This document shows positions 1 to 7,584 of a stretch of 27,072 nucleotides of DNA, piece by piece. The translations under genes and the position numbers were made by a program. The notes beneath the pieces were generated by a model that was not told the origin of the DNA, searched no databases, and worked only from the letters and a program-made list of their open reading frames with translations. Positions within the stretch are counted from its first letter, which is position 1; every line of letters starts with the position of its first letter. The DNA lies in the NCBI GenBank assembly GCA_030064795.1, contig JASJEI010000272.1, forward strand, positions 1 through 27,072, read 5' to 3'. Source of the DNA: Pleurocapsa sp. MO_226.B13. GTDB taxonomy: Bacteria > Cyanobacteriota > Cyanobacteriia > Cyanobacteriales > Xenococcaceae.

Positions 1-56
1 TGCCTCCTGCCTTTATGCAAAGCAAAACCCTAGGTACGGAATTATGCCTTGGTCCG

Positions 57-82
57 AAGTTAGGGCTACCTTCACCTAACTT
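57..82 (+). terminator. Possible terminator hairpin of an upstream gene
   Basis: The arm AAGTTAGG (57-64) pairs perfectly with CCTAACTT (75-82) across a 10-base loop, and TTAAAT follows. The stem is 8 bp and the T run is short. It lies just before the start of the first complete gene and would suit the end of a transcript entering from the left. It could also be a chance palindrome. Confidence 0.35.
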
Positions 83-111
83 TTAAATAATGTATTTCAA
101 CAGGATTTAGT

Positions 112-1464
112 ATGACTTTATTGCTTAATTTAAAAGGTTATCTTAGAAAGTTTTTACGTAGAGGCTCGTTGTTCTATCAATTACTTCAAGAACTAGAAGA
201 AAATGAACAACTGTCATATGAACAATTAATTGATTACCAAAATCAAAAGTTGCGCTCGACTATTCAGCACGCATATCAAACAGTTCCTTACTATAGACGA
301 TTATTTGACAGATTAGAAGTAAATCCCAAAGCGATCGAAACTATTGACGATCTGAGGGTTCTACCTGTTATGAGCAAGACTAACGTTAGAGGTAAGGAAA
401 AGCAATTTATCTCGAATGCTGTCCCATTGAAATTCAAAACAGCTACTAGCGGTACAACAGGTACGCCGGTTAATTTGTTTCGAGATTACTACAGTATCAA
501 TTTTGAGCATGCTTCTATTTGGCGACAAAAGCGGTGGAGTAAATGTGGTTTTGACGAACTAACAGTCAGAATTCGAGGCGATGTTGTTGTTCCTCACGAT
601 GTAACAAAACCTCCTTTTTGGAAATACATTCCTAGTGAAAATCTGCTGATGATGTCTTCTTATCATTTATCAGATAGATTTATTCCTTACTATTTAGAGA
701 AGCTCCGCAGTTTTAATTCATTCATTATTGAAGCTTTTCCCTCTACCATATACAGATTAGCTCGCTATATGCAACTTTATCAAGAATTGCCAATTAAGGT
801 AAAGGCGGTATTTACTTCAGCTGAGACACTGTTTCCCCATCAGCGTCAAGTCATCGAAGAATATTTTGGACAAGTTTTCGATCATTATGGTCAGTCGGAA
901 CGTGTTGCATATATTGCCAGGTGTGAACACGGAAATTACCATTATGCAATGGACTATAGTCTGATTGAGTTTTTACCAACAGAGCAAAATGATTTGTATA
1001 AAGTGGTAGGAACTACATTCCACAACAGAGCAATGCCTTTGATCAGATATGATACGGGTGATTTTGTAAGAATTAACAACTACGATCGATTTTGTTCCTG
1101 TGGGAGAGCTTTTCCTTTAGTAGAAAGCATAGAAGGTCGCATAGAGGATTATGTAGTTACTCCTTCTGGGAAATATGTAGGAGCTATGGGTATATCTTTC
1201 CTCAATGTAAATAATCTCATAGAAGCTCAAATTATTCAAGAGAAATTGAATTTGCTCCGTGTCTTGATTGTTGCAACTGAAAATTTTACCGCTCGAGATG
1301 AAAAAGTTTTATTGAGAAATATACAACAACGAGTTGGGTATGAAATGAAAATTGCTATTGAGAAAACAGATAAGATTCAACGTACTAAGAGAGGAAAACT
1401 AAAAATAACTATTTCTTTATTAAAACATGAAGAAATTAATAATTCTCATCTGACGATTACATAG
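112..1464 (+). CDS. CapK/PaaK-like adenylate-forming enzyme (phenylacetate-CoA ligase family)
   Basis: This 450-residue protein has the layout of CapK/PaaK-type members of the ANL superfamily, which activate a carboxylic acid as acyl-adenylate and may pass it to CoA or another acceptor. An N-terminal helical part (about 1-100) precedes the AMP-binding loop TSGTTGTP (112-119). Then come HYGQSE (258-263, A5-type motif), RYDTGD (312-317, ribose-binding Asp), a CSCG pair (328-331) seen in several PaaK-like proteins, and GRIED (342-346) before a small C-terminal lid. The length is usual for the family. The ATG has AGGA about 7 bases upstream. CapK-like genes often sit in capsule or exopolysaccharide clusters, but no other such gene is visible here, so the substrate is unknown. 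A DUF6875 gene follows on the same strand after an inverted repeat. Confidence 0.85.
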   Translation: MTLLLNLKGYLRKFLRRGSLFYQLLQELEENEQLSYEQLIDYQNQKLRSTIQHAYQTVPYYRRLFDRLEVNPKAIETIDDLRVLPVMSKTNVRGKEKQFISNAVPLKFKTATSGTTGTPVNLFRDYYSINFEHASIWRQKRWSKCGFDELTVRIRGDVVVPHDVTKPPFWKYIPSENLLMMSSYHLSDRFIPYYLEKLRSFNSFIIEAFPSTIYRLARYMQLYQELPIKVKAVFTSAETLFPHQRQVIEEYFGQVFDHYGQSERVAYIARCEHGNYHYAMDYSLIEFLPTEQNDLYKVVGTTFHNRAMPLIRYDTGDFVRINNYDRFCSCGRAFPLVESIEGRIEDYVVTPSGKYVGAMGISFLNVNNLIEAQIIQEKLNLLRVLIVATENFTARDEKVLLRNIQQRVGYEMKIAIEKTDKIQRTKRGKLKITISLLKHEEINNSHLTIT

Positions 1465-1538
1465 TTATGTTTTTTTATGAAAGTACTCAAACAATTATTT
1501 ATATTAATAACCTAACTGAACTCTTTTGATTAGGGACT

Positions 1539-1621
1539 TACAGGAAAATAATCATCCAGCCTTCACCCAGTATTTCCCTGTAGCCACCAACCCTTAACCT
1601 AACAAGGCTGGATGATTATTT
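1539..1621. repeat. 18-bp perfect inverted repeat with a competing inner hairpin
   Basis: Bases 1546-1563 are the exact reverse complement of 1604-1621, separated by 40 bases. A second possible stem pairs 1539-1550 (TACAGGAAAATA) with 1571-1582 (TATTTCCCTGTA) with one mismatch. The two stems share 1546-1550, so they cannot both form fully. The position between two same-strand genes, 60 bases before the second ATG, fits either a terminator/attenuator or the remnant of a small mobile element (MITE or IS ends). There is no clear T run after the large stem. Confidence 0.7.
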
Positions 1622-1683
1622 CTTTGAATTTTCCTTACGTACTTTCCCTTCTAATTAATTATTTATTAAGGTTTACTATTATC

Positions 1684-2448
1684 ATGAAAACTCATCACAA
1701 GCATCAAGATGTATTTTTGTTAACTTTTACTGAATTTGAATCACTAATTTCAGAAGATTTTCCTTTATTTAAAAATAAAGATAAATCAAATATATTAGTA
1801 TCTTATGGCAATCAAGAGAAAATAATTTCTCCTAATACATATCTTAAAAAAGGCATAAAAACTAGAGTTTGCCCATATCATAAGTTCACTGACTGGATAA
1901 AAAATTTTATCATTCGACCAAATATTTTGTTAGGTAGAGAGGGTTCTGTCTGTCCTTATGTTTCTTGTAGCTTGAAGAAACAATTATTTTTTTGTACTGT
2001 ATATTCTGGAGATACTTCTCAAAACACTATTGAAGAAAAATTGCTTCAATATAGAGACTGGTTTTTAGAGTTTGAAGTAAAACCCAAGCAAAATGAAGTA
2101 TTTAAAACTTTTGTTATTCTCTTAGCTAATATTTTAGATCGCGATACTCCTAAATTTATGAAAACGATACATACTAGATTGAAAACAGAGTTTGTATCTA
2201 AAGGTCTTATGTTGGGAGAATTTTTTCCTGGTTATTCTCAAGAAGGACTTTGGAATCCAAAATTTTCTCCTTTATCTAGCCCACTTCCGCTTTTTGTCAT
2301 CCGTTATATGGTTGCTAATGATTATTATTTTTTGAAAGACAATAAATTGTTCTTTGAATTATATTTACATTTTTTTCAGAATAAGATCCCCGAAAATTTA
2401 GAGAAACTCGTAAAAGAAACTGCCAAAAATTATCAAATAACATTCTAG
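1684..2448 (+). CDS. DUF6875-like hypothetical protein
   Basis: This is a protein of 254 residues if started at the ATG at 1684. A longer reading from 1612 begins inside the inverted repeat and adds an unconvincing hydrophobic leader. The sequence carries the hallmarks I associate with DUF6875: a REGSVCPYV segment and later LGEFFPGYSQEGLWNP followed by SPLPLFVIRYMV. Two Cys residues (in REGSVCPYVSC) are spaced suggestively. The domain's biochemical function is not known to me; homologues turn up in natural-product or pterin-related clusters. It follows the CapK-like enzyme on the same strand, and the two may be functionally linked, but the inverted repeat between them argues against simple read-through. 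Composition is very AT-rich compared with the housekeeping genes downstream. Confidence 0.65.
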   Translation: MKTHHKHQDVFLLTFTEFESLISEDFPLFKNKDKSNILVSYGNQEKIISPNTYLKKGIKTRVCPYHKFTDWIKNFIIRPNILLGREGSVCPYVSCSLKKQLFFCTVYSGDTSQNTIEEKLLQYRDWFLEFEVKPKQNEVFKTFVILLANILDRDTPKFMKTIHTRLKTEFVSKGLMLGEFFPGYSQEGLWNPKFSPLSSPLPLFVIRYMVANDYYFLKDNKLFFELYLHFFQNKIPENLEKLVKETAKNYQITF

Positions 2449-2608
2449 ACTAATTCTCAAAAATAACTGCTTGTGTTGTAAATATAGCGTTTCTCAAATG
2501 AGTGACTGGAGTTTAGACGAAAAAGATTGAATATATAGTCAACTTAAGAAGTAGATAGATTTTAAAAATCAACTTGATCTTACTCTGATTTGTAAGTCAT
2601 TACTTAAA

Positions 2609-3673
2609 TCACCAACGCCGATTCCAAATCTTTTGAATTTCTTTGGTTCTTTGAGAAGTAGGAGTTTCTTTGACAGTTACATCCAGATTGAGCATTACAC
2701 CTGTAATATTTTGCGACCAAGGACTATTAGGAACTGAAGTTAGATCGAGATCGGAAACTACAGGACGAAAGCCGTATTGTACGAAAACTTGTTGTTGTTC
2801 TGGTTGAGTAAGATACTGAATAAATTTGCTGGCTGTTTTGGCGGTATTTTTAGAGATGTTTTGTTTGACGATCGCAGCGGTAGCTACAGTTTCTATGGTG
2901 GGATTGGGATAATATATTTGATAGGGTTTTCCCTGAGTTATTTGGGCTTGCGACCAACGGTGTAAAGCAATACTTTCGTATACCACAGCCACATCTCCAT
3001 CATTAGCACCACGGCTAATAAATTCTTGTAAAAGAATATCAGTCGATCGCGGTGGCTGATAAACTGAGTTTTTGATCAATGAGATTAAAGATTGTGTTTC
3101 GGGACTATTAAAATTACGATCTGTTGATTCTAGCCAGAGGTCTAAAGTCAATTGACCGCTATTAGAACGGGTGGGATTAGTTATGACAAAATCAAAACTA
3201 CCCCAATCTGTTTTGTTGGCAATTTTCGACCAATTATTTTGTTGTAATGCTTGTTCGATCTTTGACCAGGAAAACCGATCATCTGGGAATAAAACTTTAC
3301 CTCTTTCTTGCCAAGCAATTCCCACTAAAATAGTTTTGGCGATCGCTTGAGGTTGACTGTAGAAAGCTTGACTGTATTCTTGTAAAATCTTGCCATTGGC
3401 GGGAATTAAAATCACTGACTGTAAATCATTGTTTTGAGCGAGATAGTTATTAACTATGTCCTGGGAACCTTGAAATTTTAATTCTAAATCTAGATTAAAG
3501 CGATCGCGTTCAAATCTGGTTGCTAATTCTTGTAAAGGTTCTTGTAGTTCTGTTCCAGCAACAATAGTGATAGTTTGTTTTGCTCCATGTATGGGTAGAT
3601 AAGAAAGCCCCAAAGATAAAGCAATTATACCCAAAGAAAGAAATAATCGTTTATTCTTAGAAGATTTTTTCAT
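2609..3673 (-). CDS. Secreted substrate-binding protein (SBP_bac_11/ModA-like fold)
   Basis: This 354-residue protein starts with a Sec signal peptide: MKKSSKNKR, a hydrophobic core at 10-27, and probable cleavage after HGA near 31. The mature part has the order expected of a type II periplasmic binding protein, with TITIVAGTELQEPLQELATRF at its N-terminus and a conserved PTRSNSG ligand-loop-like motif (167-173). The same PTRSNSG occurs in the first gene of this operon (207-213 of the VWA lipoprotein), so the two domains are relatives. The C-terminus holds a GFRPV block like the partner's GLRPG. It is third in a minus-strand operon, 70 bases after the coiled-coil gene. No permease or ATPase is nearby, so a role as a transporter subunit is not supported locally. 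Confidence 0.75.
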   Translation of the reverse strand: MKKSSKNKRLFLSLGIIALSLGLSYLPIHGAKQTITIVAGTELQEPLQELATRFERDRFNLDLELKFQGSQDIVNNYLAQNNDLQSVILIPANGKILQEYSQAFYSQPQAIAKTILVGIAWQERGKVLFPDDRFSWSKIEQALQQNNWSKIANKTDWGSFDFVITNPTRSNSGQLTLDLWLESTDRNFNSPETQSLISLIKNSVYQPPRSTDILLQEFISRGANDGDVAVVYESIALHRWSQAQITQGKPYQIYYPNPTIETVATAAIVKQNISKNTAKTASKFIQYLTQPEQQQVFVQYGFRPVVSDLDLTSVPNSPWSQNITGVMLNLDVTVKETPTSQRTKEIQKIWNRRW

Positions 3674-3743
3674 AATTTATTATTAAATTGTATAAATGTT
3701 TGTAGTAAACCCTTTAGGGTTATTTGTATTGACGCTCAAAACA

Positions 3744-4466
3744 TTATCTAGAGAAAAATAGAGCAACACTTTCTTGAATGCTGTTTAGTTCTGCGCTTAA
3801 TTCTCTTAGCTCATCAAGTTCCACTACGTTATTTAAATTAGAATTACGCAGACGATTTTGTAATTGCTGTAATACTCCAGCAGATTGCGTTACCAAAGTA
3901 TTAAGAGAAATAACTTGTGCTTGGCGAGTATCTTGCCCTTGTCTTGCCAGTTCGAGATTATTTTCTAGGCTACTAATTAATTGGGTTAATTGCTCTCTAG
4001 CCACTCCCGAACTCTGTTGCTGTTTGATTTTTGCTGCGGATATTTGTTGTTGTAATTCGGTAGGAGATAGGAGAGAATCAGAACTTTGTAATTTACGTGC
4101 AAGTCCCTCAATTTTTTGGGGTAGTTCTATAACGCGATCGCAAGCATATTCTACTGCTGCTAATAATTCTAATTGACTGGAGTTGGTTAAGAGGTTTTTG
4201 GCTTCACTGCGTAATGATTCTGCTTTTTTTACTAATAAGTTTGCCTGTTGTCGAACGTTGACAATTTCTCGATTTAAGGCTGGATTATCCAGGTTAATTC
4301 GATCGGCTTCTTTACTACTTAAAGGAAAAGCCAGTCCCGTAGCAACGGCGATCGCACTAGGAATAGCGAGCGTGTTAGATACTTCTAGTAACCGCACTCC
4401 AATTACTAATGTAATTCCACCAGCCAAAACCGCTAACGGATAATTCAAAGGATTGATTAATTTCAT
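3744..4466 (-). CDS. Membrane-anchored coiled-coil protein of unknown function
   Basis: This 240-residue protein has two hydrophobic segments at about 9-27 and 32-50, so an N-terminal membrane hairpin is likely. The remainder (about 65-238) is almost entirely helical and coiled-coil in character, rich in Gln, Leu, Glu and Ser, with little predicted globular structure. I recognise no enzyme motif. Its start lies 12 bases after the stop of the VWA lipoprotein gene, so the two are probably co-transcribed. Given its neighbours, it could scaffold or signal for the extracytoplasmic VWA/substrate-binding proteins. That is an inference from position only. Confidence 0.6.
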   Translation of the reverse strand: MKLINPLNYPLAVLAGGITLVIGVRLLEVSNTLAIPSAIAVATGLAFPLSSKEADRINLDNPALNREIVNVRQQANLLVKKAESLRSEAKNLLTNSSQLELLAAVEYACDRVIELPQKIEGLARKLQSSDSLLSPTELQQQISAAKIKQQQSSGVAREQLTQLISSLENNLELARQGQDTRQAQVISLNTLVTQSAGVLQQLQNRLRNSNLNNVVELDELRELSAELNSIQESVALFFSR

Positions 4467-4478
4467 CGTTAATAAATA

Positions 4479-6221
4479 CTAGAACTCTACCTGCAAGTCT
4501 GCCATCAGATTAGCAATAGTTTGAGGATCTCCTTTACGATAGTATCCACCATTGAGTTCGGCTATTTTTTGTAAAGCTTGGGGATTAAAACTTCCTTCCT
4601 TGCCGTAACCCACTGTAAAAAAAGCAATGTTTTCTCCTGATTCAAAGCTACTTTCTTTTAATCTTTGTGAAAGCTGTTCCAAACTAATTTTCGACCCCGA
4701 ATCTTCGCCATCAGTTAAAACTAATACTGCATTAATTGCATCAGGACGAGAGTTTTTCATCAACCAATCTCGCGCATACAAACTACTATCATATAGTCTC
4801 GTACCGCCATCAGCTTTTAACTGACTGACAAATTGTATTCCCCTGTCTTTCCCCTGGCGATCGCCTTCTATAATTACAGGAGGATTGATTCTAGAATTAA
4901 AGCTAATTAGGGCAATTTTTTCCTTTGTACCGAGGTTTTGAATATAGTTAAGCAAAGTACTCTTTATGGCTGCTAACTTTGCTCCCTTCATCGAACCAGA
5001 AGTATCGATTACTACCGCCACTTGAGAAGGTTTTTTGGCATAGATTTGCCAACTTTCAAGCATCGCTTCCACCACCTCTGGTTGGGGAGGACGATAGGAC
5101 TCATAACTGGGTTGAGGATTGACTCCAAATTGGTCAGAAAATTTAGTTCCCAAAGCGATTCCAGGTACACCAGGACGCAATCCTAAATCAACAGCAATTT
5201 GCTGGGTTTCTGGTTGACGCATGAACTCGATGATTTGAGTTGCTGCATCTTGTTCGTCCGCACTAACCCAGGGTGCGTTGGGCAACATTGCCCGCATATT
5301 GGAACTAAAAGTAGCCTGGGGATAGACAGCTTGGAATTGAGTTTGATTATTTGCTTGACTATTAGCCCAGATAACTAAAGACTCATAGACTGAACCAACA
5401 GAAGCCCAAAAAACTCCATTCTCGACCATTGATTTTGCCAAGTTTCCTGTAGACTTACCGTAGCGGACGATTTTACTTTGAACCTGTTTTACTTGTGGTT
5501 GATATTTTTTGATATCAGCGATCGTCAAGTCTTCGGGTTTTTTATTAGCTAGAGAAGCAAATTGCGCCACTAAGGTTTGTAAGCCAGAATTAGAACGGGT
5601 AGGCGCGGTGTGTACGTAGGAAACTGGTATCGGCAAAGCTTCACTGTCTAGCTGTTGATGATTGTCGGTTTGAGCCACAGTTAGATAGAGATTGTCGCTG
5701 GTTTCTAATCCCTTTGCCAACTCAGCAGTAGTCATAAATACCATCGGACTGTAAGCAATTAGAGGCGAGTCGGTAATCTGGGGAATATAGTTTTGTCCTG
5801 GAAACAGCTTATCCATTTGATAAATTAACTGACTCTGATAAATTTCGCCGTCTACCGCTAGTAAAGTAGGAAAATCAGCTACATCAGCTTCAATATTTCC
5901 CGCCTGTAACTGCTGTGCTAAATTGAGGATGTCGTTAACTACATCTCCGCTACCTTTTGATTCGCAGGTAAGATAAAAATTCTTACCCCCATCTGTTTTA
6001 GGCTGAGTTGGATTTAATTTAGCTGCTGCTTGCTGACAAAATTGGGCTAGATCGCTTCCGACTAGAAACTTAACTTCAAATCCTTTTGCTTGACGGTTAC
6101 TATAACTACCCCGATCGGATGGACTGCTACAGGAAGATAATAATAATTGCAGGATGACAAAAATAGTAAAAATAACGCGCTTGTTACTGTTGGACTGTCG
6201 ATAAAAACCAAAATAATTCAT
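4479..6221 (-). CDS. Lipoprotein with fused substrate-binding and VWA domains
   Basis: This 580-residue protein begins with a lipoprotein signal ending in the lipobox LLSSC (Cys31), so it is probably membrane-tethered outside the cytoplasm. Residues about 47-350 form a type II substrate-binding domain of the SBP_bac_11 sort, including PTRSNSG (207-213) and GLRPG (348-352). Residues about 398-575 form a von Willebrand factor A domain with an intact MIDAS: DTSGS (406-410), a Thr in DGGTRLYD (471-478) and TDGED (503-507). A working MIDAS suggests a metal-dependent protein-protein contact. It is the first gene of the operon with the coiled-coil protein and the second binding protein. Homologues annotated as substrate-binding and VWA domain-containing proteins are known in cyanobacteria; their ligand is unknown to me. 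Confidence 0.85.
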   Translation of the reverse strand: MNYFGFYRQSNSNKRVIFTIFVILQLLLSSCSSPSDRGSYSNRQAKGFEVKFLVGSDLAQFCQQAAAKLNPTQPKTDGGKNFYLTCESKGSGDVVNDILNLAQQLQAGNIEADVADFPTLLAVDGEIYQSQLIYQMDKLFPGQNYIPQITDSPLIAYSPMVFMTTAELAKGLETSDNLYLTVAQTDNHQQLDSEALPIPVSYVHTAPTRSNSGLQTLVAQFASLANKKPEDLTIADIKKYQPQVKQVQSKIVRYGKSTGNLAKSMVENGVFWASVGSVYESLVIWANSQANNQTQFQAVYPQATFSSNMRAMLPNAPWVSADEQDAATQIIEFMRQPETQQIAVDLGLRPGVPGIALGTKFSDQFGVNPQPSYESYRPPQPEVVEAMLESWQIYAKKPSQVAVVIDTSGSMKGAKLAAIKSTLLNYIQNLGTKEKIALISFNSRINPPVIIEGDRQGKDRGIQFVSQLKADGGTRLYDSSLYARDWLMKNSRPDAINAVLVLTDGEDSGSKISLEQLSQRLKESSFESGENIAFFTVGYGKEGSFNPQALQKIAELNGGYYRKGDPQTIANLMADLQVEF

Positions 6222-6343
6222 AGAAATATAGTCTTTTAGGGCTACCGAGCTAACTAAGATTTAGGCTACCTATAATAGCGATCGCTACTCTAGCCATACA
6301 GTTCCCGAAAACCAGATCCAATTAACATTTTGTTGGCAAATAT

Positions 6344-7093
6344 TTAAGAAGTTTTGAATTTAGCAACAAAGTATTTTGCCCTACTCTTAGCGCGATCGCT
6401 ATAGCTTCTTGCCCAATACAAGTTATTTTTGATAGTTGCTTTAGCTGGAATTCCTTTGGCAATTGAAAATCTAGGAATATCTTTAGTAACAGTACTTCCT
6501 AAAGCAACAATCGAACAAGCACCAATGGTAACTGACTTGAGGATATTGACCTGCTCTCCAATCCAAACATGGGGTTCGATATGAACGATACCATTGGGCG
6601 TATTTACTTGTCGATCCGATTCAAGATCGAAAATTGGATGAGCATCGGAATTGCGGAGCGCAATATCATTAGAAAACATACAGTCATCACCAATAATTAT
6701 GGCTGGATTAGCATTTCCAGATCCACTTCCTGATGTCCAGATATTTTGTCCGCTCGTGGTTACATTTTCACCGATCGCAATAAAATCATTATCTTGTTTA
6801 GATCTAACTCGCAATTGAGTTAATTTGCAATTATCCCCAATATAAACTGTAGAGTCATTACCAAAAAAAACAATTTTTATCATGCCAATAATATTCTTGC
6901 CTAGATAAACTTTGCCGCCTTGAGATTTACTAAAGTCAAGCAAAAATTTTGCCCGATATTCTTTATCCTTGACAAAAAACTGACTATTTTTGCCTTTAAT
7001 ATTAAAAGCAGGATTAGTTTCAAGCAATTGATATTCAGATTCGTTAATCGAAAAGTTTTCAATTGATTTTTTAGCAATGCTTAAATGCTCCAA
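6344..7093 (-). CDS. Left-handed beta-helix (hexapeptide repeat) acyltransferase
   Basis: This 249-residue protein resembles WbbJ/xenobiotic acetyltransferase-type enzymes that use acetyl-CoA. Hexapeptide-type turns are visible as VYLGKN, VYIGDN (83-88), FIAIGEN and AIIIGDD (131-137), then HVWIGEQVNILKSVTIG (175-191) and the CoA-binding turn KGIPAK (213-218). His152 in SDAHPI is the likely catalytic base. The start is a TTG at 7093, supported by AGGAAG five bases upstream of it; the next in-frame ATG is far inside. It may modify a surface glycan or sugar nucleotide, but no glycosyltransferase is adjacent. It shares a strand with the VWA operon but is separated by 122 bases, so it is probably its own unit. 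Confidence 0.8.
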   Translation of the reverse strand: MEHLSIAKKSIENFSINESEYQLLETNPAFNIKGKNSQFFVKDKEYRAKFLLDFSKSQGGKVYLGKNIIGMIKIVFFGNDSTVYIGDNCKLTQLRVRSKQDNDFIAIGENVTTSGQNIWTSGSGSGNANPAIIIGDDCMFSNDIALRNSDAHPIFDLESDRQVNTPNGIVHIEPHVWIGEQVNILKSVTIGACSIVALGSTVTKDIPRFSIAKGIPAKATIKNNLYWARSYSDRAKSRAKYFVAKFKTS

Positions 7094-7584
7094 TTTTACT
7101 TCCTAACCCAACTCGTTCTATCTACATCAGAGATATGGTAATTCAGAAGTTTGAATTTATCGCCTATTAAGTGAGTTTGATTCAGAGCCTATTTGTTAAA
7201 TAAAAATAAAAGCTTGGCTTAGGTTAGATTACGGTATGTTTATTAACAAGTTAATTTTTCAAGCAAGTTTTAATTCACCGTAACCCAAGAATATTTTGAG
7301 TTTAAATCTCTCGCCAAGACGTTTATCCTCAAAGCGACGAGGACAAGTACCCGTCGCATTGGATGTTTATACCCGTCGCATTGGGTACAAAGAAGTTAAA
7401 TCTGAAAAGAGTACATTCTACTATCATAGAGAGTTGGTATTAAGGGCAAACTACTCGAGGGGACAAAATTATCAGATCTTATTGCAAATGTTAAATTGTC
7501 TACTCGAATACTAGACATCTTTGTATTACTGATTATCATTTGTTTATTACTGAAGAACATAACAAAAGCGAACGATAAATAATC
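7094..7584. other. Intergenic region between divergent genes, with a 22-bp-period duplication
   Basis: These 491 bases separate the acyltransferase (minus) from aas (plus), so promoters for both should lie here; I cannot place them with confidence. The 15-mer TACCCGTCGCATTGG occurs at 7348-7362 and again at 7370-7384, a direct repeat with 22-base period. A 72-codon frame with a TTG start crosses this repeat, but nothing about its translation looks like a real protein. Confidence 0.5.

Noticed and set aside
1..79. Open frame ending at 77-79 that could be the C-terminus of an upstream gene
   Set aside because: Only 25 codons are visible and I recognise no family; any frame could do this by chance.
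3778..4443. Two plus-strand frames (132 and 86 codons) opposite the coiled-coil gene
   Set aside because: They are antisense to a better-supported gene in an operon and have low-complexity Ser/Cys/Leu-rich translations.
7296..7514. 72-codon plus-strand frame with TTG start
   Set aside because: It crosses a 22-base-period duplication, has no ribosome binding site and its translation resembles no protein.
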